A DNA stretch of 64,000 nt from Microcebus murinus. Taxonomy: Eukaryota; Chordata; Mammalia; Primates; Cheirogaleidae. The stretch covers positions 55,319,001 through 55,383,000 of the forward strand of contig NC_134120.1 of NCBI RefSeq assembly GCF_040939455.1. The letters run 5' to 3'. This document shows positions 10,989-24,089 of the stretch, piece after piece. The notes beneath the pieces are model-generated. The model was not told where the DNA came from. It was given only the letters and a program-made list of their open reading frames with translations, and ran no database searches. A program made the position numbers and the translations under genes. How positions within the stretch are numbered: the first letter of the stretch is position 1; each line of letters starts with the position of its first letter.

Positions 10989-12369
10989 AAGTAAAATTAT
11001 CCAAACTCCCACCACCGGATACTTTCACTATTGACATTAGATAATCATTCTTCAGATGTCTCTATGTGTGTCGATAATTTTTATCAATGGGATCATGATG
11101 CCTTATAACCTCTTTTCATTTGTAATTACAGTTTCACTAAGGAGAGGTTTCTGTGCAACCTAAACAGAGTATTTGACATCTACTTACCTACTCTAATGGC
11201 ATATTCAAGGGGTTGACTGTTTTGATGAAATTTGGCCTTCTGCTGAAATGACTTTTGTAGTATTTTTCTCAAAGAAAAATAGCAATGGAAAATTTTCAGA
11301 TGGCTGTATTTCTAACTGTAATTGTTTTTCTAAAAGGTTGATTATTAGAGGTTAGAGGCATCTGTGACTTCTTTGATACACCTGTAACTTTTAGAAGCGC
11401 AGGTATCATGTGTGTAAAGCATGACTCCATAGTGCTGATATTTGCCCTTTATTCTTAGGGGACGAGGGATTTAATTTGGGGTAATAGTTGCAAGTGAATC
11501 ATTCCAGAATCTGGACTTGTGTGTGAGTGAGGGTGTGTGAGTGAGGTCCACATGGCCTTTGTAGTCATCTGACCCCCTAACCCTCAAAGGCCCGATTTAG
11601 TTATCCTCGGGCTGTCCTTGCCTGGTGTCCCGTGGTGGAGTCTCGCATCTCTCCAGTGTTGGCAGTTTTTCAATTGTTTTGGCAGCTTGTTGCTGGCTTT
11701 ACTTGTGCTTGTAATGATGTTGCCTAATGTTGGAGCTAAAAATAAATTCCCTGCTGTTGCTTGTGCCTACTGCTGTTGGTTCTGTCTCATTAATTACTGG
11801 AGTGCAGTGAATTTTAGTATACCTCCTTATCTTTGTAGAAGTCTGCCCCTGCCCTCCTAGTTTTCATAATTTTAAAGAAACAATCACTTTGGGTTTATGG
11901 TTTGACAATATAAACACATAGATTTCTCCATCCTCAAAGGGAGATGGTGCTCAGCTCAGTGCTTTGCGTGTGTCAATGACTCTGTTTATTTGTGGAGTGA
12001 CTGCACCAAGTTCTGCCTGTCACACACAGAATTCTGGTTGGTGTCCTGCATACTGCCCAGTACTAACTCTGTCTTATATTTGTGGCATAAATTTGCATTC
12101 TTCAGAAGTCATTTTCCCCTCTGAGCACTACAAATCTACAAGGATCCTCCTCCTCCGTTCCTTTGTAGAAGACAGTTTTCATTCTTGATATGCTGTCTGA
12201 ATTTTGCCTTTTTCTTCCACCCCTGTGTCACAGGCATCCTGTCTCATTCTTTTAGTGGCCGTGGATAAGCCATAGAGTGCCTCTATATAAACAGCCTTTT
12301 AAAATTTATCCATTTTTCAGCTGACCATTGAATCCCATTTGTTAGAAGCTTAACATTTTCAAGATTTGC

Positions 12370-12740
12370 GCGTTCAGTTTGCTGGTTCCACGAGCGCTGT
12401 GGAAAGGGGACACACACTGCTCAGGTCACTCTGTTGTGCCGTGGGGCCCGCGAGGCCGTGAGGCTGTCCTCCCCACGGCGTTACTTGCTGCGCTGAGTTC
12501 CGCACCAAGGCGTGACGAGAGCTGGGCGCCCCTGGGAGGGTGCACACGCGGCACCCACAGGCTGCTCCCCGGGAGACAGAACGGGACTGATCTGCCAGCC
12601 CTGTTCCGCAGCCCACAGCCAAGGCGGAGAGTGGCCGTTGTGAGAGGAATGGGAAGAAGGCTGGCACCAGCCAGACGCGGATTCCCGGAGAAGGGAAGAA
12701 TCGGTGCGCTCGTGCGGTCTACCAGGTGCCGCCACCGGTT
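12370..12740. other. CpG-rich patch in intron 3
   Basis: CpG dinucleotides are dense (for example gtggggcccgcgaggccgtg, cacacgcggcaccc, ggtgcgctcgtgcggtct) against AT-rich surroundings. Overlapping open frames on both strands (12379-12876 +, 12426-12779 -) are expected from high GC and resemble no known protein. It could be a small intragenic CpG island or a GC-biased conversion patch. No promoter motif is clear. Confidence 0.5.
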
Positions 12741-13264
12741 CTCTTGCTCTGTATACCCTGGAGGACCAACTTCTTCCAATCTGGAACTTTCTTCAGCTAT
12801 CTCTCTTCAGTCTTTCTCTCTGAGCTGTGCTTCTACACAGACCATGAAGTTCCATCCAACACAAATTTCCTGTTAAGAAACCTGAAACCGCAGAGATATT
12901 GTTTGACTTGCCATGGCTCTTACAGTATGTTTTTTACTTCCTCTTGCCTGGGGTGAATCCCTCCCCACGCTGGAAAACGGTTTCTAAAAAGAGCCCAGTG
13001 AAGGTAAGTGGTGGTGGAATCTTCTGTTACTGTTTCTTCTCCTTCCGGGTTCTAGACTCACTCAAAGTTTCCGCCTTTGGGCTTTTTCCCTGGTTCTCTG
13101 ATTTCCCCTAGAAGCGACTGAGCTATGCTTTCGTCTTTTCTGGTTAATTTATCCTGGGTGTTTTAATGGTTAGAAATCACATTAACTGAAAATGTGCTTT
13201 TGTCCACATTTGTTTCTGTGTTGACTATTGTCATGTGGAGTATTGCTAACCTCTTCTCTCTCTC

Positions 13265-15190
<1,926 letters not shown>

Positions 15191-15198
15191 AAATCATC

Positions 15199-15493
15199 TG
15201 ACTGGGCACAGTGGCTCATGCCTATAATCCTAGCACTCTGGGAGGCTGAGGCGGACAGATTGCTTGAGCTCAGGAGTTCGAGACCAGCCTGAGCAAGAAC
15301 GAGCCCTTATCTCTACTAAAAATCGAAATATCAGCGGGGCATTGTGGCACCCATCTGTAGACCCAGTTACTTGGGAGGCTGAGGCAGGAGGATCACTTAA
15401 GCCCAGGAGTTGGAGGTTGCAATGAGCTATGATGATGCCCCACTGCACTCTGCCTGGGCAACAGAATAAGACTCTGTCTCAAAAAATAAAAAA
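15199..15493 (+). mobile_element. Alu SINE
   Basis: Plus-oriented: actgggcacagtggctcatg, tcctagcactctgggaggct, second arm, then gactctgtctcaaaaaataa. It lies about 1.6 kb from an opposite-strand Alu (13265-13560) and 0.4 kb from another (14541-14825), so the three can fold back in nuclear RNA. Confidence 0.9.
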
Positions 15494-18334
15494 TCTTCTA
15501 AATGTTTAAATGTGTTCCCTATAGTTAATTCATTTACAACCATAAATAGGTTATGTTTATGATTACTTACAATTTACAAAACCATTATTAGACTTGACAT
15601 CTATGATATCTGAGTAAATTATTTTTTTGAAAGAAGGAATCTGTCTTTAAAATCTATCTTCTTTGTAGCTGATTTAGTTTTTTCAGCAATATTACTAGCA
15701 TGAAGACTTTACTACTTGATACATAGTGCTAAAGATAATGTAATATTCTGAACTCTACTGATTTGTAAGGCTTACCCCACTTTCCTGGTTATATACACAC
15801 TTTTTTAAAACTGTGAGATATTTCAACCATTTCAGAAAATCACAGAAAATCATATAATAAACATCTATATTTGCACTGCTCGTGTGTTTAATCTTCACTT
15901 ATTCAGTCTTGTTTACTATCAAGAGTTTCCCTTGAACCCCGGTCCCTGCAGAAGAATGAGCCATGTTCGTGTCCTCCAGGGCTGTCTGTTTCAGGGGTGC
16001 CATCAGGCGTGGGCGCCCCATGCTGTTTAGCCGCACTGTCTGCTGTAGTTTGACAGGGGAGGTGATTGGAGACCGTGTGCTCAGAGCTGGGATGGGCCAT
16101 GCCAAGCTGTGCTGGATCTGAGTGGGCCCTTCCGAAAGCAAAGGGAACTGCAGGCTGGCAGGTGTCTGAGGTCAAGTTCAGTCTTTGCAAACATCCAGAG
16201 AAGTTCCTTTGCTCTCTTTCCTTCTTTCCTCAGGGCCCCAGCCCCCAGCGTCTGCGGTCTGGAAAGCGGTTTGCTGTTCATAGGCGGTTGCTAAAGTCAG
16301 AGGAAATTTTGATGCTTGGAAGTCCTTGAAGAATGGGGCCTCCTGCCAGCTCAGAGAGCTGCTCCTTTCTCCTCCGCTGGCCCTGCGGCCACTAGCAATG
16401 CAGGCGCAGCTGCAGACCCACCAAGCCACACGCCTGGCCCCTCGTCTGGCCTGCTGCTGGAGAGGCGTCCCGTGCCCCCAGGCAGCTTCCCCAGCCCATG
16501 ACAAAGTGCCTTCGTCGGATCTCCCCATGTGCGGGACAGGGGGGAGGCACATGTGTTTTGCTCTCCTCCCGTCCCTTTCCCAAGAGGACTGTGCTTACAG
16601 CCAGCGAGCCCTGAGACCCTGGCGGGGGAGTACTCCCTCCTCGACCCCCCAAACAGGGAAAGCTGGGGTGACGGCCGAGGAGACAGACCTGGAGCTTGGA
16701 GACAGGGCGTGTGCTCTTAAGAGTGAGGCAAACAGCGGCTGTGGCTCCAGGACCCTCGGTTGGCCAGGGATCATCCCGCTGAGCAGTTTCACTGATATTG
16801 AGAATTGGTGCTGAAAACTACAAAAGGGAAGTGTGAGCCGATGTCTTAGAGAGGTGACCTCGGCCCACAGACATGCCCTGTAACTGTCGTGCTGTTTACG
16901 GGTGCCGTGTCCTTCAGGAAATTAGAATGGCCCTCCTGGGTGTCAGAATGCTACCACCAGGAGGGAAAGGAAGGACGTGCCCATGTATGAAGATAAATTT
17001 CGGAAGTCCTTAGGGAAACACTGTAAACAGTTTAGCCCTCGGCTGGGAGGTGGCTGAGCTGGTGGTGGGGGGACAGGATGGGCCGTGGGGGACAGAGGCG
17101 ACGAAAGGACAGCCCAGACCCTGCATGTTCGAGCTCCTGCTCGCAAACAGGCGCCTGCCCTGCCCGCGTGGCTCCCCAGCATTAGGCCCGTCTCCCTTGC
17201 TCCCTGGCCAGTCCCGCTCCTCGGACAGGCTTGTCCCCGGGAGGACAGCGGCCGTGCCCGGTGAGCTCCTGCGAGTCGGCAGTGCCGTGCTGCCAGCGCA
17301 CGTCTGGGTCTAAGGTGCCCGAGTCGCTGCTCATCGTGAGTGTGGAGGCCAAGGTGCCGTGCTGCGGCGTCAGAGGCCCGGCGGGGACAGCCAGCCGCTG
17401 CGCGGGAGTTTCACCGAGACAGCAGTTTCGGAGGAGTGTCGGTCCCAAGGCACGTTCATTAAGAATCAAAGAAGCGCTTCACTAGCGGTGTTGCCTCTGC
17501 TCCCCTCTCCTGTGCCTTTTCTGCCGTGAGCTCATCCCCGCGTCTGGTTGAGACTGGGGAGAAAGGGCCGCCAAGCCTGTGAGTGGCATTCCCGGATAGG
17601 AGATTCGGCAGGCGACTCCGTGTGGCCACAACACGTGTTCCTGGCAGGGACAGCTGGCGTGTCCTTGCAACACAGACCAGCCACTGGAATACTCTGTCCA
17701 GAGCGGCCCTTGGGAGGTCCCCTCACTCCACCTACACCCCAAGAGAAAAGGGCGCTCTTCGAGGCAGGGACCTGTGTCTTTCTCATCCGCTCTGATGGTT
17801 TCCTGTGGCTGCTGTGGCCTAAGGGATACCCGGCTACTCAGAGTTCGAAGGTCAGAAGTCAGAAACGGGTCTCACGGGAATAAAGCCAAAGTATCGGCAG
17901 GGCTGTGGCCTTCCTGGGCATGAGGGCAGAGTCTGTTTCCTCGCCACTTTCCAGGCCGCCCGCAGCCCTTGGCCTGCAGCCGCTTCCTGCATCCTCAAAG
18001 CCAGCAGCGCGGCAACTCCAGGTCTCTCTGCCTCACTCGCCGCTGCCTCCTCCGTCTCGCGGTGCCATGGGCCACCTGGATGATCCTGGGTGCTCTCTGC
18101 ATCTGAAGGCCAGCTGATTGGCAACCTCGATTCCCCCTGCCAGGGGCTGCAACGTAGTTTAGGATGTGGACACCCTGTAGGGACGAGGAGGGACTGTTCT
18201 GCCCACCACACTAGTTTCCCCATCTTTAGAACAGTGCCTGTCCCGTAGGTACTGTCGAATGAGTGGATGCATTTCATATTCACCTGCACCTTAATTACAT
18301 CAATGTAGCAATGTTTCATTTCAGAGAAGCAACA

Positions 18335-18540
18335 CGGGAGTGGTAAAAGCATGGAATTTGGAGTCAAAAGCCCTTTTCAAGGTCTAGTTCCACTGTGTAA
18401 GAGCTGTGTGCCTTTGAGCAATTCACTTACCCATTCTGAGCCTCAGTTTTCTCATGTGAAGAATGGGAACAAGCCTGTCTTCTCTGTCTGCTTTCACACG
18501 GTTATTGACTCTAATTACATGTGTTCAGTCATTAAATACT
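18335..18540 (-). mobile_element. MIR SINE
   Basis: Reversed MIR: the + strand shows catggaatttggagtcaaaa, ctgtgtgcctttgagcaatt, and tgagcctcagttttctcatg followed by aagaatggg, the standard complement of the MIR core. Confidence 0.85.
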
Positions 18541-18915
18541 TGTTGAGTTCCTTCTGTGGCCCAAAGAGGGGTTTGGGAAGGTGGCAGTTAGAAAAGGTGT
18601 GAATGAAGTTAGGGAGGGCCCTGTGCCTGTCTAGTGGAGGGCGGCCCAGGCTGGGGGAAGGTTCTGGGCAGGTGCACAGGCTTGGGAGGCTGCATGCCCA
18701 GGGAGCAGCGAGGAGGCCCAGTGGCTGGAGACAAGCAGGACAGGTGCCCGAGAAGGGACCAGGCCGTGTGACCTGGGCCTTAAGACACCGCAGTATGGAG
18801 CTTGGACTTTATACTTAGTAAGAAGGATTTTGAACAGGAAAGTGACACAATCTGACTTATATATGATAAGTTAGCACAGGATGATATCAAGTGTTTGCTG
18901 AAAAAGACCACAGTG

Positions 18916-18948
18916 GTGGGGTGGGGTGGGGTGGGGTGGGGTAGGGGC
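18916..18948 (+). repeat. (GGGGT)n tract, G-quadruplex motif
   Basis: Six runs of four G separated by one- or two-base loops (GGGGTGGGGTGGGG and so on, then TAGGGG) on the strand shared with the RAB31 transcript. This exceeds the standard intramolecular G-quadruplex pattern. The complement falls in spurious minus-strand frames. Confidence 0.9.
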
Positions 18949-19145
18949 TGCAGGGAGAGAAGAGAGGAAGCTGGGATCTGTGTGTCAGTGACATTCTCGA
19001 AGCCAGGGGATGAGAACATGGAAGCTCATCACCCCCATGTTCTCTTCTTATGGGTATGCTTGAAACTTTCTGTAAGGTTTTTCGGCGGTGGCGAAAAGAA
19101 AAGACAGACACAGAGAGAGAAAGAGTGGGGGCCAAACCACATGGC

Positions 19146-19151
19146 TTTATT
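19146..19151 (-). promoter_or_regulatory. AATAAA poly(A) signal of the solo LTR
   Basis: TTTATT on the + strand, AATAAA on the minus strand, about 80 bases downstream of the TATA box in LTR sense and about 75 bases before the LTR end, the normal R-U5 position. Confidence 0.6.
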
Positions 19152-19227
19152 ATACACTCGTGGATGAGGTTCTGGGGCCCCAAGAGAGGGGGGCCCCGGA
19201 AGTCGTCGCTGTTTGAAGGGGCCGAGG

Positions 19228-19240
19228 CCTTTTATACCCT
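19228..19240 (-). promoter_or_regulatory. TATA-like box of the solo LTR
   Basis: The + strand reads cctttttataccct, giving agggtataaaagg on the minus strand, the expected U3 promoter element. It would drive transcription antisense to RAB31. Present activity is unknown. Confidence 0.6.
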
Positions 19241-20214
19241 TTGGGCCTGGCTAGGGACTTTTGGCGGGAAGAGCTGGGGATTCTAGGAGGGGCTGGAGGT
19301 ATTTGTGGAATCCAAGAGCCGAAACATTCTTATCCAGGTGGACATCTGGGTGTGGATCCTCTCAGTGGGGCCTGGCAGTTTTGTCCTTGATGGGTCTGGT
19401 CTCATGAGCGTTTTCTTTTTGATCTAGGGAAGGGAGGGGGCCTGCCACCAGCCTTACACTTTCCACACAGAAAGCTAAAAATAAATACATCCTATGGTAT
19501 ATGCAAATGAATATAATCCAGCAGTTATAAACAGGATCCTTCTGGCAGCTGTGTGGCTGGCGTGGTGGCCCCTGAGGTATCTGAACGCTCTCATGGAAAC
19601 TTCCGGACATCCAGTCAGGCCAAGACGGGCTTTGCTGGGACAGGCAGGAGGGGGGCTGGTCTGAGGTGTGCAGGATGGCCCTGAGGACACACGGAGAGCA
19701 AGTGGGAAGGCAGGGGCGCCTGGCGTGTCTGGATAAATGAAACCCGTGCTTCTGAGTGCATTGGCTGGGGTCGGGGTCTGTTCCGAGGCCTCCTCAGGGC
19801 AGGGCGGCGGGGGGTCCCATGCTGCTGTCTTGGACTTGGCATGCTTCCTGGGGCCCTGAGGGGGAGACCAAGCCAGCCTGAGGGGGTGGAGAGAGGGAGA
19901 GCCACACCAGCCTTCTGTGATCCGTGTGGCCGGCGTGGGCTTTTCCCCAGACGCAGGCAACAGCGGCCATGTGTGCCGCGCAAGGATGCCGCCCACCTGG
20001 GAAGGGGGTGGGTTAGGAAATGGACTTCTGGGAAATGCCACTTGCTCGCCAACACGCAGGAATGTGAGCAGAGGTTCACTGCTCTGGGGCAATTTCATGG
20101 GTGGGAAAAATGCATTTCTACAGCATATCAAATCCTCCATTCTGTTTTATACAATATTCTAGGGACTGGAATATTGTAGTTCATTATATTGTCTTAAAAA
20201 ACACTAATCCTTGC

Positions 20215-20273
20215 AATATATGTAACCTGAACATTTGTACCCCCTTAATATGCTGAAATAAAAATAAATAAAA
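20215..20273 (+). mobile_element. Very short 5'-truncated L1 3' end
   Basis: About 59 bases: aatatatgtaacctgaacat, tttgtacccccttaatatgc, then an A-rich tail. This equals the extreme 3' end of the minus-oriented L1 at 57650 on the opposite strand. Flanking acactaatccttgc (20201-20214) and atactaatccctgc (20274-20287) look like a diverged target-site duplication. Confidence 0.75.
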
Positions 20274-22621
20274 ATACTAATCCCTGCCCTCCCCACAACA
20301 CCGCCTGGTGGGAGATGTCTGGGTTTGTGTTGTATCGTTTCCTGCTGGAGAGGGTTCGTCCCACAGGGGTCAGAAAGGAGCCGGCCCCTCCCAAGCTCAG
20401 CTTCCTCCGGGCACTTTTGCTTAGGCCCTCGGATCCCTGACTGCTGCAAAAGCTCTTTGGCTTTAGTGACACATTAAAAGAGAAGGGAAGGATGGTAGGG
20501 ATGGGGGAGGAAAAGAAAAAGATATCCCCATCATTGTAAAAGTGATGTGTCATGTTAAAACCTTTTTTTTTTTTTTTTTGGAATAATTTGGAAATTGCAA
20601 AACAAGTAGTGGTCTGCTTGTATTGCCATTATTCAATACTCACCATTGTTAACAGTTTGGTCTGTTGTCTCCCAGCCCTTTTTCTGTTCAACCCTTCCAA
20701 TGGGGTTTTAGGGCATCTAAGCAGGCATATTAGCTAGGCCCTCTGCTGTTATGTGCAGAGAAAGAGTTCTATGTAGAAATGGGAAGCATTCTTCTGAATG
20801 ACACAGAAAGGACATTCAGAAATGTGTTTTTCCATTCAACTTTTGCCATCTGAGAATGTTAGGAATTTCAGGAATTTTCCTCTACCACTGCCCTCTTTGT
20901 TTCAGTCCTAATGGACCTCTGGCTCTTTTTGGCTTCTGTCCCTGACTCTCCCAGGCTTTGGCCTTGGGATGGTGAGAATTTCTGGTTATGGGCTGGCACC
21001 CGGGCAGAGCAGAGGTTGAGTCACAGACCATCCTAGGCTCCCAGACCGTGCCTAAGCGACTCATCAGGGACAGACCGTTCTCTGAAAATCATAATACAAA
21101 ACTCATCCCTGCAAGTTCCAGGATGCGCTGCCAGACTGTTCTGGCTCGGATAATTCTCATCTGCGGAGGCAGAGCCCAGCTGGAGCTCTGCTTGTTTGGA
21201 AACTTCATGTATTTTCTGCCACTGCTCATTCCTGACTTGCAGAATTTTGCTGCTTTGGAATTTATGATGCCACAAACTTGCATGTAAGGAACTTTGCTGA
21301 AGGCAGACTGGGTGGTCTGAAGGATTAGGAGATTCCCTGGAATAGTCCTTGCCTGTGTGCTGTGTGCACATGCACACAGGGTAGCGCGGGGTGGGGGAGG
21401 CGTGTAGCACGAGGAGGGCTCTCAGGAGAGGCAAGCCCAGGGCACCGCCAGAGGTGGTCACGGAGCTGGACAAACTTCAGCCATCTTCTCCGACCCCACC
21501 CCCACCTCTACCTCCATGTTACAAAACATGAAAACCAGGGTGGAGCCAGGCCAGGCCTCAGACTCTCTGAGTCAACTTATCTTCATACTGTGCTCTAAGG
21601 TGGGTCCTTATCATACTTTGTCCCCTCCATGTTAATAAGTACTATTTGAAAAAAGGTAAAAGAAAATAAATGGAAAATTCTGATTTAAAACCAAAATAAA
21701 TGGGGTTTTTTACTATAGAAATTTTCAGAGACTTTAATGTATTAAATACTTTGTAAATCTCCAGGGTAGCATTATTATATGTGGTGTTTCTCAAACTTAC
21801 TTGACTAGGAAACCTTTTTTTCCATAAAGCACCTTAAAAGCCTAGTATTCTGCAGAAGGCCCTCAGGAAAACCCCAAACTCTGCCATCTTAATGTGCCAC
21901 TTAATGTTTTTCAAAAACCTGAGTTTAATTGCTGCCTAATGTTCCATTATGTGGCTAAGCGAAAATTTATGTTTCTATTCCCTAATGGCTAGACACTGGG
22001 ATTTTTTACGGTTTTTCAGCATAATTGATAATTCTAGAATAAATTCTGGTTACTTTGTGACCATCTCTGATCGTTCTCCCAAGAGGTAGAATTGTCCGAT
22101 CAGAGTGCATGAGCATTTGCAGGACTCTTGAAAGGTGTGGTCTGGCTGCTTTCCAGAAAGGCCACGCCCATTTGTCCTCCTGCCGGTTGCCAGAGCTGGG
22201 GCAGGGTCAGCGTCCATCCGTGAAAGCTGCTAAGTCCAAGGAGCTCAAAGTGCTTGAAGAAGGCCCTTCCCCTCTCTCGCCATGTGGACATCCAGCAATT
22301 AAAAAACAGTCATACTCACTAAGGACATAAACAGCCGTTTCTTTTAAGGAGACATACTGGCTTTTCACATTTTCCTGGGCTGCTTCTAAATAATTAAATG
22401 ACACCTGAAAGTTATCTGAACACTTTAATTTGGTCTTCTAGATATTTTGTTGGGTAGACAGGGAAGAAGGGATTTTGAATTGGCATCTGTTGTGCTAATT
22501 TTCACATAACCTTTCAAGGTGAGATTTAAAAACAAGGCTTTATCATCAACCTCCCATGATTGTGATCGAGAAATAGACTTTATTTCTAGAAGAGTCTTTT
22601 TTATGTGAGCATTCTATCAGT

Positions 22622-22645
22622 CTTCAGTCTGACCTCAGACTGAAG
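22622..22645. repeat. Near-perfect palindrome (11-bp arms)
   Basis: cttcagtctga, a two-base cc spacer, then tcagactgaag: both arms match exactly. As RNA it would form an 11-bp stem but with a two-base loop, so cruciform or dimer formation is as likely as a hairpin. No known transposon end is recognised. Confidence 0.85.
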
Positions 22646-23781
22646 GAATTGAATTATGTCATGTGGAGTAGTGAGGCTGATTGTGGTGCTTTTGTTTTAT
22701 GTTTGTGTGGGGAAAAGTCTATCCATTGTAGGCTAGAAGTGATTTATCTTTTTGTCCTCCACAAATATTATCCTTTGGTCAATGCATTTACTGGGTTTTA
22801 GAACTGAGATGGGAACTTTTAACTCATAAAAACCCCCAAGTCCCCAGCAATAAAGTCGTTTAAGTGGCTTCACCAGCAGATTTATTTCAAAGTGATTCCA
22901 TTTGGAGGAAGGAAAGAATGAGTAATGCATTATATACAATGATCTCTTCAATAATTCATGAGACCTGCACACCAGTGACCATTTTAGATTCAGTTCATGG
23001 TGTTTTAGCCTAAAACGAACTCTGTCTTAGAAGATACCCACAATTTGCAACTCTTTGTGCTTGAGTCCATGAGGGTCTTTACCATTGAGAAGTAGAGTTT
23101 GTGCTGACTCTCCTGCTTTGTGTGTTTGCATGGGCCACTCTTATATGGAGGCTAATTTGAAAAAATTGGCATTGTATATAATTGGGCAAACAGGATACTT
23201 TATATGCACTCCCTGCCCATAGCAAAGCAAAAAATGTCTCAAAATACATTGCTCTTTCCTCCTTTTGGGCAGGAATTCAAATTTTGCTCTTTAGGTGTGA
23301 GCATTGGATTATGTTGGTGAATATGGATAGGCATGTGTGGCAAATGGCTGCTGTCCTCAAGTGCATTCTGGAATGACCCATTTGTTGGGCACGGGGACAG
23401 TGGGCTGGGCCGCTGCACAGTTCAGAGGTGAATTCCTTGGTTCACCCTGAGCTTCATCCAACTCTTTCCCTTTTCTGAAAACCGCAGGGCTCTGGAGAGC
23501 TTTCTCCTCATGATGGAGACTGCATAGAGGCTGTGGGGAAGGGGGAGATTGTGGGAGAGGGAGATGGCTTGGGGGAGGGGAGGCAGCCTGCTTCCCTCCC
23601 ACACTGTTGGGAGTGCCAGCCAGGCACTCCTCACTGCAGTCAAAGGGAAGCCTAGGGAACCTGTGTGCTTCAAATTTCTGAATATGATCATTTCAGTTTG
23701 GCGAGAATTGATCCAGTGAATAAGTACTGTGTGGGAAATAAAACGAGTATGGTTTTGTTGTTTGCCAAAAAAGCTTTAGGA

Positions 23782-24061
23782 TCCTTCCTTCCTTCCTTCC
23801 TTCCTTCCTTCCTTCCTTCCTTCCTTCCTTCCTTCCTTCCTTCCTTCCTTCCTTCCTTCCTTCCTTCCTTCCTTCCTTCCTTCCTTCCTTCCTTCCTTCC
23901 TTCCTTCCTTCCTTCCTTCCTTCCTTCCTTCCTTCCTTCCTTCCTTCCTTCCTTCCTTCCTTCCTTCCTTCCTTCCCTCCCTCCCTCCCTCCCTCCCTCC
24001 CTCCCTCCCTCCCTCCCTCCCTCCCTCCCCCTCCCTCCCTCCCTTTCTCCCTCCCTCCCCC
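23782..24061. repeat. 280-base pure pyrimidine tract: (CCTT)n then (CCCT)n
   Basis: Uninterrupted C/T from 23782 to 24061. About 48 units of CCTT (to about 23976) pass into about 20 units of CCCT, with two small irregularities (a CCCCC and a TTTC) near the end. The minus strand is pure purine. It yields artefactual Phe-Leu-Pro-Ser and Glu-Gly-Arg-Lys repeat ORFs, which are not genes. Such tracts form intramolecular triplex (H-DNA) and are length-unstable (general knowledge). Confidence 0.97.
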
Positions 24062-24089
24062 AATAAAAATAGCTGCTTTTTTTTTTTAA

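Larger units (their letters stand above)
19071..19458 (-). mobile_element. Solo endogenous retrovirus LTR with intact ends
   Basis: A 388-bp unit beginning tgtaagg and ending ccttaca, a perfect 7-bp terminal inverted repeat with canonical TG...CA, flanked on each side by ctttc (19066-19070 and 19459-19463), consistent with a 5-bp integration duplication. Read on the minus strand it has a TATA-like box (agggtataaaagg) and downstream an AATAAA signal, in proper U3-R-U5 order. No internal retroviral sequence flanks it, so it is a solo LTR left by LTR-LTR recombination. I do not recognise the family; lineage-specific origin is an inference. Confidence 0.8.
15900..20000. other. GC-rich block in intron 3
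   Basis: Base composition shifts to visibly GC-rich, with many CpG, between AT-rich sequence on both sides. Apart from a MIR, a G-rich tract and a solo LTR, few repeats are visible. Long overlapping open frames on both strands (up to 221 codons at 19475-20140, minus) lack recognisable domains and are what low stop-codon frequency produces. I see no exon of a known gene. Confidence 0.6.

Noticed and set aside
19475..20140. A 221-codon minus-strand frame, the longest in the window
   Set aside because: It lies in GC-rich sequence with overlapping frames on both strands. No recognisable domain, repeats or splice context; it looks like chance.
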